Positions 1 to 5,192 of a stretch of 7,895 nt of DNA are shown here, piece by piece. Numbering within the stretch: the stretch's first letter is position 1; every line of letters begins with the position of its first letter. The translations under genes and the position numbers were made by a program. This DNA comes from Collinsella sp. (GTDB lineage: Bacteria > Actinomycetota > Coriobacteriia > Coriobacteriales > Coriobacteriaceae): contig JAIHTM010000110.1 of the NCBI GenBank assembly GCA_022713905.1, forward strand, positions 1-7,895, given 5' to 3'. The notes beneath the pieces were generated by a model. That model saw nothing but the letters and a program-made list of their open reading frames with translations, had not been told where the DNA came from and did no database searches.

Positions 1-1
1 A

Positions 2-415
2 TTTAGGCGTGAGCTGGGTTTTTACGCCTCGTCGGTCAGCTCCGTAGATCAGGTTGCGTTGGCGCGCTTGCTCGAATCGGGCGATTACGAGCGGCATGTG
101 AACCGCGTGCGCGTTCGTGCTCGTGAGGCGCGCGATGGTCTGGTGGCGCTTGTGCGCAAGGCGTTTCCGGCGGGGGAGGTCTCGATTGAACATGCGGATG
201 CGGGTCTTTACTGCGTTTTGGCGCCGGCAAGCGACAAGGTGGGGGATGGCCTTATTCGTGCTATCACCGATGTCGGCATCCCTTACGTCAACATTGACGA
301 TTGCCTATGGGCAAACGATCAGACGACGATCCAGAGGACTACGCGCCGTGTCCTCGTCCAATACGACGACCTGAGCCCTCAAGTACTCGACGCGCTGCAA
401 AAGCAGCTGCAATAA
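2..415 (+). CDS. MocR/PdxR-like GntR-family regulator or class I/II aminotransferase, C-terminal part
   Basis: This is the 3' end of a gene that starts before the window; 137 codons are visible in frame 2, ending at TAA 413-415. The segment SSVDQVALARLLESGDYERH, followed by an Arg-rich helix (NRVRVRAREARDGL), is typical of the C-terminal small domain of fold-type I PLP enzymes. It is especially typical of MocR-type regulators, where an aminotransferase-like domain follows an N-terminal GntR winged helix. The later GLYCVLAP stretch matches the small-domain strand that usually reads G-L-H-x-x-L. The PLP lysine and any DNA-binding domain would lie upstream and cannot be seen, so a plain aminotransferase remains possible. 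An internal TTG at 59 could be mistaken for a start, but the frame is open to the window edge and conserved residues precede it. The gene converges on the rubrerythrin gene. Confidence 0.75.
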   Translation, partial: FRRELGFYASSVSSVDQVALARLLESGDYERHVNRVRVRAREARDGLVALVRKAFPAGEVSIEHADAGLYCVLAPASDKVGDGLIRAITDVGIPYVNIDDCLWANDQTTIQRTTRRVLVQYDDLSPQVLDALQKQLQ

Positions 416-422
416 GGGCATG

Positions 423-454
423 AAAAAAGGCCCGAACCATGCGGTCCGGGCCTT
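423..454 (-). terminator. Intrinsic terminator between convergent genes
   Basis: The stem pairs AAGGCCCG-A-ACC (427-438) with GGTCCGGGCCTT (443-454). It has one mismatch and an ATGC loop. A run of six A at 423-428 gives a U-tract when read on the - strand, so it best fits the end of the rubrerythrin transcript. On the + strand the stem is followed by ATCGAG, a weak tail, but the hairpin may also stop the upstream regulator/aminotransferase transcript. Confidence 0.8.
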
Positions 455-487
455 ATCGAGCTAAAGATTATCTCTCAGGCGGTTGGC

Positions 488-1048
488 TTAGCCGAAGTAG
501 CGCTTGAGCAGACCGGCGAAAGCCTTGCCGTGGCGAGCCTCGTCGCGAGCCATCTCGTGCACGGTGTCGTGGATGGCATCGAGACCAGCGGCCTTGGCGC
601 GCTTGGCAAGATCGGTCTTACCGGCGGTGGCGCCGTTCTCGGCCTCAACACGCATCTCGAGGTTCTTCTTGGTGGAGTCGGTCACGACCTCGCCCAGCAG
701 CTCAGCGAACTTGGCGGCATGCTCGGCCTCCTCGTAGGCAGCCTTCTCCCAGTACAGGCCGATCTCGGGATAGCCCTCGCGATGAGCAACGCGAGCCATG
801 GCCAGGTACATACCGACCTCGGAGCACTCGCCCTCAAAGTTGGCGCGCAGGTCGGCAACGATATCCTCGGAGACGCCCTCCATCTTGGCGACGCCCACGA
901 CGTGCTCGGCAGCCCACTCGAGCTGGCCCTCCTCCTGCTTCAGGAAACGAGAACCGGGGACGCCGCACTGGGGGCACTTGAAGTCCTCGGGCAGCTGGTC
1001 GCCGTCGAACTCTTCCACATAACCGCAAACGGGGCAAACAAACTTCAT
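488..1048 (-). CDS. Reverse-type rubrerythrin (rubredoxin domain, then diiron ferritin-like domain)
   Basis: A 186-residue cytoplasmic non-haem iron protein. Rubrerythrins reduce hydrogen peroxide, and in the reverse type also oxygen, with electrons from NAD(P)H-rubredoxin reductases. Residues 1-40 form a rubredoxin domain with knuckles CPVCG (C5, C8) and CPQCG (C25, C28). Residues 60-186 form the four-helix diiron domain, with probable iron ligands E74, E107-x-x-H110, E137 and E170-x-x-H173. Domain order is inverted relative to classical rubrerythrin, as in the clostridial reverse rubrerythrins. The start chosen is ATG at 1046-1048: the protein begins exactly at the rubredoxin fold, and GAAAGGA lies 7 bases upstream. 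The frame stays open to 1141, but the extra 31 residues (MDNRTRQ...) look like untranslated leader and overlap the predicted promoter. It is a single-gene unit with its own promoter and terminator, consistent with oxidative-stress defence in an anaerobe. Confidence 0.93.
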   Translation of the reverse strand: MKFVCPVCGYVEEFDGDQLPEDFKCPQCGVPGSRFLKQEEGQLEWAAEHVVGVAKMEGVSEDIVADLRANFEGECSEVGMYLAMARVAHREGYPEIGLYWEKAAYEEAEHAAKFAELLGEVVTDSTKKNLEMRVEAENGATAGKTDLAKRAKAAGLDAIHDTVHEMARDEARHGKAFAGLLKRYFG

Positions 1049-1132
1049 GATTCGATCCTTTCGATCGATGGCGATGGGGCGCTTATCCGGTCCCGTAAGG
1101 GCCCTCTCCGGACGCGCGTCTTGACGAGTTCT

Positions 1133-1160
1133 ATTATCCATAAATGCAACTAAATGTGAA
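1133..1160 (-). promoter_or_regulatory. Sigma70-type promoter of the rubrerythrin gene
   Basis: Read on the - strand, the -35 box is TTCACA (1155-1160), followed by a 16-bp spacer and the -10 box GATAAT (1133-1138). Each box matches its consensus at 5 of 6 positions. Transcription would start near 1126 and leave a leader of about 78 bases. No PerR- or Fur-like palindrome was recognised next to it. Confidence 0.6.
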
Positions 1161-1205
1161 GCCTATTAGGAATGATTTTTAATAAAACAATTTAAACATG
1201 TGAAG

Positions 1206-1223
1206 ATGTTGATTGATTAACGA
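1206..1223. promoter_or_regulatory. Candidate operator, box 1 (Rex-like inverted repeat)
   Basis: ATGTTGA-TTGA-TTAACGA is an imperfect inverted repeat. It matches 11 of the 14 fixed positions of the Rex operator form known from Clostridia, TTGTTAA-N4-TTAACAA. The same left half-site recurs exactly in box 2, 64 bp downstream. Redox control of the following NAD(P)-dependent dehydrogenase operon is inferred, not shown. Confidence 0.35.
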
Positions 1224-1269
1224 TTGGCAAGCCATATGCGGACGCCGATGAGTACAATCGGTCGAGCAA

Positions 1270-1287
1270 ATGTTGACCCATCAACAA
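1270..1287. promoter_or_regulatory. Candidate operator, box 2 (Rex-like inverted repeat)
   Basis: ATGTTGA-CCCA-TCAACAA contains the perfect inverted repeat TGTTGA/TCAACA (1271-1276 with 1281-1286). It matches the clostridial Rex operator form at 11 of 14 fixed positions. It ends 3 bases before the Shine-Dalgarno of the alcohol dehydrogenase gene. It also lies just downstream of TACAAT (1253-1258), a possible -10 box with no convincing -35. A repressor bound here would block early transcription. As RNA, the same sequence could form a 6-bp hairpin beside the ribosome binding site. Confidence 0.4.
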
Positions 1288-1304
1288 ATGAGGGAGCTTC
1301 CTTT

Positions 1305-2525
1305 ATGCATCTAGCCCGTCGTGCCTGGTGCCGAACGTATCAAACGGTTTTTCGCATTGCATTGCCGGTGCTGCCCTATACCGAGCCACGCATTCTGGAG
1401 CACGCCGAGGATGTGCCCGCGGTGCTTCAAAAGCGTTCAATACAGCATGTTCTTATCGTGACGGATCCCGGCATTGCCCGTCTAGGGCTCACGGCACCGC
1501 TCGAGACAGCGCTCGCGTCCAAGGGAATTAGCGCTGCGGTCTATGCCGAAACACGTGCGAACCCCACGGTCTCGAATGTGGAGGAAGCAGCATCCCTGTA
1601 TCGAGAGAATGCCTGCCGGGCCATTATCGGCTTTGGCGGCGGCTCGGCCATGGACTGCGCCAAGGGCGTGGGGGCACGCATCGCGCAGCCAAACAAGCCC
1701 ATCAACAAGATGCGCGGCCTGCTGCGCATTCATCGTCGCCTGCCGCTGCTCATCGCCGTTCCCACCACGGCAGGCACGGGAAGCGAGGTCACGCTTGCGG
1801 CGGTAATTACCGATGACGAGTCGCACTACAAGTACCCCATTAACGACTTTGTGCTGATCCCGCGCTATGCGGTGCACGACCCCGAGTTTACGCGCGGCCT
1901 GCCCGCCTCCATTACGGGGCAAACGGGCATGGACGCCCTGACGCATGCCGTCGAGGCCTTTATCGGGCGCAGCACCACGCCCTATACGCGCAAGATGGCG
2001 CGCCAGGCGGTGCAGCTCATCCACGACAATTTGCTCGAGGCCTATGAGCACGGGGAGAACATGCGTGCGCGCCGCAATATGCTTTCGGCGGCGTATAAAG
2101 CGGGTGTTGCCTTTACGCGCTCCTATGTTGGATACGTCCATGCCATCGCGCACAGCCTGGGCGGGCGTTACGGGATTCCCCACGGCTTGGCCAACGCCAT
2201 CATCTTGCCGCACATGCTTCGTGCCTATGGCGAAGCCGCTGCTCCTAAACTCGCCGATCTCGCCCGCATGGCCGGTATCGCGCCGGCTAACGCGCAGGAT
2301 AGCCTGGCGGCCGAGGCCTTTATCGATTGGGTCGATCGAATGAACACCGCCTTGGACACTCCCAAATATGTGACGGGCATTCGCCGCTCCGACATTCCTG
2401 AGATGGCGACGCATGCCGATGCCGAGGCCAATCCCCTGTACCCCGTTCCGCTTTTAATGGACCGCTTGGAGCTCGAGCATATGTACGAAGTCGTTGCAGG
2501 TGGTATGTTTGAGGGTGAGAACTAG
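1305..2525 (+). CDS. Iron-containing alcohol dehydrogenase (group III)
   Basis: A 406-residue Fe-ADH family enzyme that interconverts primary alcohols and aldehydes with NAD(P)H in the cytoplasm. The nucleotide-binding domain shows GFGGGSAMDCAK (109-120) and the PTTAGTGSE loop (153-161). The metal-binding half shows D210 and H214 in GMDALTHAVEAF, H279 in YVHAIAHSLGG and H293 in PHGLANA. The spacing matches the Asp-His-His-His set of lactaldehyde reductase FucO. ATG 1305 is preferred because GAGGGAG (1290-1296) sits 8 bases upstream and the protein then has the family's normal length. An in-frame TTG at 1224 and ATGs at 1236 and 1248 would add up to 27 residues of poorly conserved character and would run through the candidate operator. 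The gene is followed after 8 bp by an aldehyde dehydrogenase, so the two are cotranscribed. The substrate cannot be read from the sequence. Confidence 0.93.
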   Translation: MHLARRAWCRTYQTVFRIALPVLPYTEPRILEHAEDVPAVLQKRSIQHVLIVTDPGIARLGLTAPLETALASKGISAAVYAETRANPTVSNVEEAASLYRENACRAIIGFGGGSAMDCAKGVGARIAQPNKPINKMRGLLRIHRRLPLLIAVPTTAGTGSEVTLAAVITDDESHYKYPINDFVLIPRYAVHDPEFTRGLPASITGQTGMDALTHAVEAFIGRSTTPYTRKMARQAVQLIHDNLLEAYEHGENMRARRNMLSAAYKAGVAFTRSYVGYVHAIAHSLGGRYGIPHGLANAIILPHMLRAYGEAAAPKLADLARMAGIAPANAQDSLAAEAFIDWVDRMNTALDTPKYVTGIRRSDIPEMATHADAEANPLYPVPLLMDRLELEHMYEVVAGGMFEGEN

Positions 2526-2533
2526 GAGGGCCC

Positions 2534-3913
2534 ATGAACACCGAGGAAATTGCGCGCATCGTCGGCGACCAGCGCACCTTTTTTAAGACGCACGCCACGT
2601 TTGATGTCGATGCTCGGCGTCGTGCGCTCGTGAGTTTACGCGATGCGGTGCGGGCCCACGAGGCCGATATTGCCCATGCGCTCAAGACCGATCTGGGCAA
2701 GTCGCATGACGAGGCCTATATGTGCGAGATCGGCACGTCGCTTTCCGAGATTCGTCATCAGATCGCTCATGTGGCGCGATGGAGTCGTCCGCGCCTGCGT
2801 CCGTGCGACCTCGCTAACGCCGTGAGCGTGTGCAAAACGCAAGCCGTGCCCTATGGCGTCACGCTCATCATGGCTCCGTGGAACTACCCGTTTTTGCTGA
2901 CGCTCGAGCCGCTCGCCGGCGCGCTCGCCGCGGGTAACACCGTGGTTATCAAGCCGAGTGCCTATGCTCCGGCATCGAGCGCGGTGCTCAAGCAAATCTG
3001 TGAAGAGGCATTTGATCCGCGCTTGGTGACGGTCGTCGAAGGCGGGCGTGCCGAAAACGAAGCGTTGCTCGATGAGTGCTGGGACAAGATCTTCTTTACC
3101 GGTAGCGTTCCGGTCGGCAAGCTCGTCATGGAGCGTGCAAGTAAAAACCTCACACCCGTGACGCTTGAGCTGGGCGGAAAGAGTCCCTGCATCGTGGATG
3201 CGACGGCTAACTTGAAGGTCGCGGCACGCCGTATCGCCTTTGGTAAATGGCTCAACGTGGGGCAGACCTGCGTGGCGCCCGACTACCTGCTGGTCGATAC
3301 GCGCGTGCACGACGAGCTGCTGGGTCTCATCAAGGAGGAGGCCCGCCGTATGTTTGGAGAGCATCCGCTCGATAACGAGGATTACGGGCATATCGTCAAC
3401 GCCAAGCATTTTGCGCGCGTGCGCGGGCTGATCGATCCCGATAAGGTCGTGCTTGGAGGCGCCGCGCGCGAGGCTTCGCTCAAGATCGAGCCGACGATTT
3501 TGGACGGCGTGTCCCCCGATGACGCCGTGATGCAGGAGGAGATTTTCGGCCCCATCTTGCCGGTGCTGACGTTTGAGAGCCTAGACGAGGCCGAGACGTT
3601 TATTACGGATCGTCCGACGCCGCTGGCCCTGTATATCTTTAGCCAAGACCGCGCAGTTCAGCAGCGCTTTGTGCGCTACGTGCCCTTTGGCGGCGGCTGC
3701 GTCAACGACACGATCATGCACCTGGCTACGAGCCATATGGGCTTTGGCGGCATGGGTGCGAGCGGTATGGGACAGTACCATGGACGCGAGAGCTTCGATA
3801 CGTTTAGCCACAAGAAGAGCATCGTGAACAAGGCAACGTGGCTGGACGTGCCATTCCGTTACGCTCCTTATGCAAACTGGAAGCATAAGTTCGTGCGCAT
3901 GTTTGTGCATTAG
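2534..3913 (+). CDS. NAD(P)-dependent aldehyde dehydrogenase, class 3-like
   Basis: A 459-residue aldehyde dehydrogenase that oxidises an aldehyde to its acid. All core motifs are intact: PWNYPF (115-120), the cofactor lysine K140 in VVIKPS, the FTGS turn (188-191), general base E212 in LELGGK, nucleophile C246 in GQTC, and E336-x-FGP in QEEIFGP. The compact length and the Arg-Tyr-x-Pro-Tyr tail near 442-446, with no long C-terminal oligomerisation arm, are typical of class 3 (ALDH3/fatty-aldehyde type) enzymes. The Shine-Dalgarno AGGAGGG (2524-2530) overlaps the stop codon of the alcohol dehydrogenase gene, which suggests translational coupling. With that partner it could carry an alcohol through aldehyde to acid, or detoxify aldehydes. 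No signal peptide or membrane segment is apparent. Confidence 0.93.
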   Translation: MNTEEIARIVGDQRTFFKTHATFDVDARRRALVSLRDAVRAHEADIAHALKTDLGKSHDEAYMCEIGTSLSEIRHQIAHVARWSRPRLRPCDLANAVSVCKTQAVPYGVTLIMAPWNYPFLLTLEPLAGALAAGNTVVIKPSAYAPASSAVLKQICEEAFDPRLVTVVEGGRAENEALLDECWDKIFFTGSVPVGKLVMERASKNLTPVTLELGGKSPCIVDATANLKVAARRIAFGKWLNVGQTCVAPDYLLVDTRVHDELLGLIKEEARRMFGEHPLDNEDYGHIVNAKHFARVRGLIDPDKVVLGGAAREASLKIEPTILDGVSPDDAVMQEEIFGPILPVLTFESLDEAETFITDRPTPLALYIFSQDRAVQQRFVRYVPFGGGCVNDTIMHLATSHMGFGGMGASGMGQYHGRESFDTFSHKKSIVNKATWLDVPFRYAPYANWKHKFVRMFVH

Positions 3914-3920
3914 AAAAGGG

Positions 3921-3960
3921 TGCGGGCAATACGAACAGATGTTCCTATTGCCCGCATTTT
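3921..3960 (+). terminator. Intrinsic terminator of the alcohol/aldehyde dehydrogenase operon
   Basis: An 11-bp perfect outer stem pairs TGCGGGCAATA (3921-3931) with TATTGCCCGCA (3946-3956). An inner GAACA/TGTTC stem follows. TTTT at 3957-3960 supplies the U-tract. It starts 8 bases after the aldehyde dehydrogenase stop codon. Confidence 0.88.
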
Positions 3961-3992
3961 GCGTTAGACTACTGCTATGGAGCACGGATGGG

Positions 3993-4017
3993 CCAACTCC
4001 CTTTAGAAGGGATTTGG
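3993..4017 (+). promoter_or_regulatory. Hairpin sequestering the ribosome binding site of the small toxin-like gene
   Basis: CCAA-C-TCCCTT (3993-4003) pairs with AAGGGA-T-TTGG (4007-4017) around a TAG loop. This gives 10 base pairs with one C·T mismatch. The right arm contains most of the Shine-Dalgarno AGAAGGGA (4005-4012) and ends one base before the start codon at 4019. In the mRNA it would hide the ribosome binding site, a control commonly seen on type I toxin messages. Confidence 0.55.
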
Positions 4018-4018
4018 T

Positions 4019-4102
4019 ATGAACGTAAGCGATGTTATTTCGTTATTGGCGTTGTTGATCGCGGCTATCGAACTCGGCCTGTTTATCGGCCGAATGAAAT
4101 AG
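4019..4102 (+). CDS. Putative holin-like membrane toxin peptide (27 aa)
   Basis: The reading frame encodes 27 residues, beginning MNVSDVISLLALL and ending IGRMK. Residues 6-24 are almost wholly hydrophobic and would form one membrane-spanning helix; E18 is the only charge in it. The C-terminus is basic. Size and layout (short polar start, one helix, Lys/Arg tail) match the putative holin-like toxins of type I toxin-antitoxin systems (TxpA/BsrG-like, Pfam Hol_Tox). In that class an overexpressed peptide damages the membrane and an antisense RNA silences the mRNA. A good Shine-Dalgarno, AGAAGGGA, sits 6 bases upstream but is buried in a hairpin. TAGACT at 3965-3970 could be a -10 box, although no -35 is evident. 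The gene lies alone between a terminator and structured DNA. A small non-toxic membrane peptide is the main alternative. Confidence 0.6.
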   Translation: MNVSDVISLLALLIAAIELGLFIGRMK

Positions 4103-4190
4103 CCGCCCCCGCGTAAGCGAAGACGGCCACTTCTCACGATGAAAACGTGTATCGGAGTTGGCAAGACCCGCAGCCACGGGTGCCATCCGT
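4095..4190 (-). ncRNA. Possible antisense RNA (type I antitoxin candidate)
   Basis: On the - strand TTGCGC (4220-4225) and TAAGAT (4197-4202) lie 17 bp apart and would start transcription near 4190, running back towards the toxin-like gene. The -35 is weak (3/6) and the -10 moderate (4/6). The transcript would begin with a strong stem-loop: CGGA/TCCG, TGGCA/TGCCA and CCCG/CGGG pairs nested between 4153 and 4189. It would reach a second one, GCCG...CGGC (4102-4127) enclosing CGC-GTAA-GCG. Just past that, read on -, comes TATTTCATT, a weak terminator tail at the toxin stop codon. The stem-loops are seen directly. The promoter, ends and direction are inferred. These structures could equally belong to the 3' end of the toxin mRNA. 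Confidence 0.3.
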
Positions 4191-4336
4191 GTCCCTATCT
4201 TAGCTGTAAGCGTTCCGCCGCGCAAGCGTTGCGGCAAGCGATTGAAAGACGCGGACGGGATGAATTTGTGTCCGCACGGGCCCGTAGACTTCTCAACTAT
4301 GTTGTGGATGCTCGCTAATCGGTAATGGAGGCGCAC

Positions 4337-4516
4337 GTGTTTGATGACGATGACCTGTTCGATCTGACAGACGATCCGTTTGAGTGGGATATGCTACTCG
4401 ATGACGATGAGTTGGAGCAGGACCGTAAGAAGCGGCAGGGCAAGAAGGCGCGGGATGACGCTTCGAAAAAGCAGGACAAGCGTCGCCGAGGCCTGTTCGG
4501 CGGGCTCTTTGGGTGA
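4337..4516 (+). CDS. Small charge-segregated protein of unknown function
   Basis: A 59-residue protein that I do not recognise. Residues 1-29 hold 15 Asp/Glu and no Lys or Arg (MFDDDDLFDLTDDPFEWDML...). Residues 30-51 hold 13 Lys/Arg. The end is RRRGLFGGLFG, a doubled Gly-Leu-Phe-Gly tail. There is no signal peptide or transmembrane helix. GTG 4337 is preferred to ATG 4325 because GGAGG (4327-4331) is 5 bases before the GTG and has no counterpart before the ATG; the ATG would add only MEAH. The acidic half could bind a basic partner or fold back on the basic half, and the Phe/Leu tail could act as a docking or membrane-touching motif. These are guesses. The promoter of the next gene overlaps its stop codon. 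Codon usage resembles the neighbouring genes. Confidence 0.7.
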   Translation: MFDDDDLFDLTDDPFEWDMLLDDDELEQDRKKRQGKKARDDASKKQDKRRRGLFGGLFG

Positions 4517-4542
4517 CTGTCTCATCGCCGCGTCTGTATACT
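4513..4542 (+). promoter_or_regulatory. Candidate promoter of the metallophosphoesterase gene
   Basis: GTGACT (4513-4518, 4/6 to the -35 consensus), an 18-bp spacer and TATACT (4537-4542, 5/6 to the -10 consensus) lie 41 bp before the metallophosphoesterase start. The -35 box overlaps the stop codon of the preceding small gene. Confidence 0.45.
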
Positions 4543-4582
4543 AAACAGGTCTTATACGCGCTGCGAAATGAGGGCATAGACG

Positions 4583-5128
4583 ATGATGTGGTTTACCGCC
4601 GATCTGCACCTGGGCGATACGAATATCTTGCACGACATGGATCGACCGTTTGATTCGGTCGAGGAGATGAACCGCAAGGTCATCGATGCCATCAATGAGT
4701 GCGTGGCTGTGGACGACCGCCTCTATATCCTGGGAGACTTTACGTATCGTTTGCCCATGGCGGAGGCAGTGCGCCTGCGCGAGCGCATCGAATGCCAGAA
4801 CGTGACGCTCATCCGTGGTAACCATGATGGCGATTGGGGAGATCCGGACGCGCCGCACATTTGGGATGAGGTGCGCGATTATCTGGAGGTCGCCCCCGGT
4901 TACGCTAAGGGCCATCGCCTGGTAATGAGCCATTACCCCATGCTCAGCTGGAATGGCAAGGCGCGCGGCGCCATCATGCTGCACGGGCACATTCACAGCA
5001 GGGGAGACCGCACCAACGCGCGCAATCGCGATCGCGAGCGCCCTATCTTTCGCTACGACGTTGGCCTCGATGCCAACAACTACAAGCCCGTTAGCCGCGA
5101 CCAGATTCTCGGCTTCTTTGGACTGTAG
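4583..5128 (+). CDS. Calcineurin-like metallophosphoesterase
   Basis: A 181-residue soluble phosphoesterase with a two-metal active site. The metal and catalytic motifs appear in the canonical order: D7-x-H9 in FTADLHLG, G51-D52, R78-GNHD (N80, H81), S116-H117, and G135-H136-x-H138. The length and the TADLHLG start with NILHDMDRPF resemble the small predicted phosphoesterase/phosphohydrolase group (COG4186-like). These are found in bacteria and phages and their substrate is generally unknown. GAGGG (4570-4574) lies 8 bases before ATG 4583; a second ATG follows immediately at 4586, so the true N-terminus could be one residue shorter. A candidate promoter sits directly upstream, and a palindromic repeat begins 7 bp after the stop. 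No partner gene suggests the substrate. Confidence 0.9.
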   Translation: MMWFTADLHLGDTNILHDMDRPFDSVEEMNRKVIDAINECVAVDDRLYILGDFTYRLPMAEAVRLRERIECQNVTLIRGNHDGDWGDPDAPHIWDEVRDYLEVAPGYAKGHRLVMSHYPMLSWNGKARGAIMLHGHIHSRGDRTNARNRDRERPIFRYDVGLDANNYKPVSRDQILGFFGL

Positions 5129-5135
5129 CCCTCAA

Positions 5136-5170
5136 ACCACCACAAAGGGGACAGGCACCTTTGTGGTGGT
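5136..5170. repeat. Palindromic REP-like repeat, copy 1
   Basis: ACCACCACAAAGG (5136-5148) and CCTTTGTGGTGGT (5158-5170) form a perfect 13-bp inverted repeat around the 9-base loop GGACAGGCA. It begins 7 bp after the metallophosphoesterase stop and ends before the deacetylase ribosome binding site. No T-run follows, so it is not a standard terminator. A second copy lies at 5967-6001, identical at 33 of 35 positions. A dispersed repetitive extragenic palindrome, perhaps mobilised by a RAYT-type transposase, is inferred. Confidence 0.8.
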
Positions 5171-5192
5171 CCTTGCATAGATTGGAGTCGCT

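Noticed and set aside
530..1153. A 207-codon + strand frame opposite the rubrerythrin gene
   Set aside because: Rubrerythrin on the other strand has all its Cys and diiron motifs, a ribosome binding site and a promoter; this frame has none and is a Leu/Gly-rich shadow.
1224..1304. Upstream extension of the alcohol dehydrogenase to TTG 1224 or ATG 1236/1248
   Set aside because: These starts have poorer ribosome binding sites, and the added residues show no family similarity. The extension would also read through the inverted-repeat box at 1270-1287, while ATG 1305 has GAGGGAG at good spacing.
1482..2414. A 310-codon - strand frame inside the alcohol dehydrogenase gene
   Set aside because: It is the antisense shadow of a gene with complete catalytic motifs. 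Its composition (Arg, His, Gly rich) is typical of antisense frames in GC-rich genes.
4139..4318. A 59-codon + strand open frame starting MKTCIGVGK, with a Cys cluster (HGCHPCPYLSC), between the toxin-like gene and the small charged protein
   Set aside because: It has no Shine-Dalgarno. Counting by eye, its third codon positions (about 54% G/C) are no richer than its second positions (about 56%), unlike real genes here. It also lies across the strong stem-loop at 4153-4189 and others further on, which explain the sequence better as structured RNA or spacer. Conservation in relatives could reverse this.
4043..4336. A 97-codon - strand frame opposite the toxin-like gene and the spacer
   Set aside because: No ribosome binding site and no domain-like pattern; it runs across the toxin-like gene's coding strand and the stem-loops, as expected for chance openness in GC-rich DNA.
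5136..5170. Reading the palindrome after the metallophosphoesterase gene as an intrinsic terminator
   Set aside because: The stem is followed by CCTTGCATAG with no T-run, and the same element recurs next to a real terminator, so a repeat is the better explanation. It may still slow transcription or protect the mRNA end.
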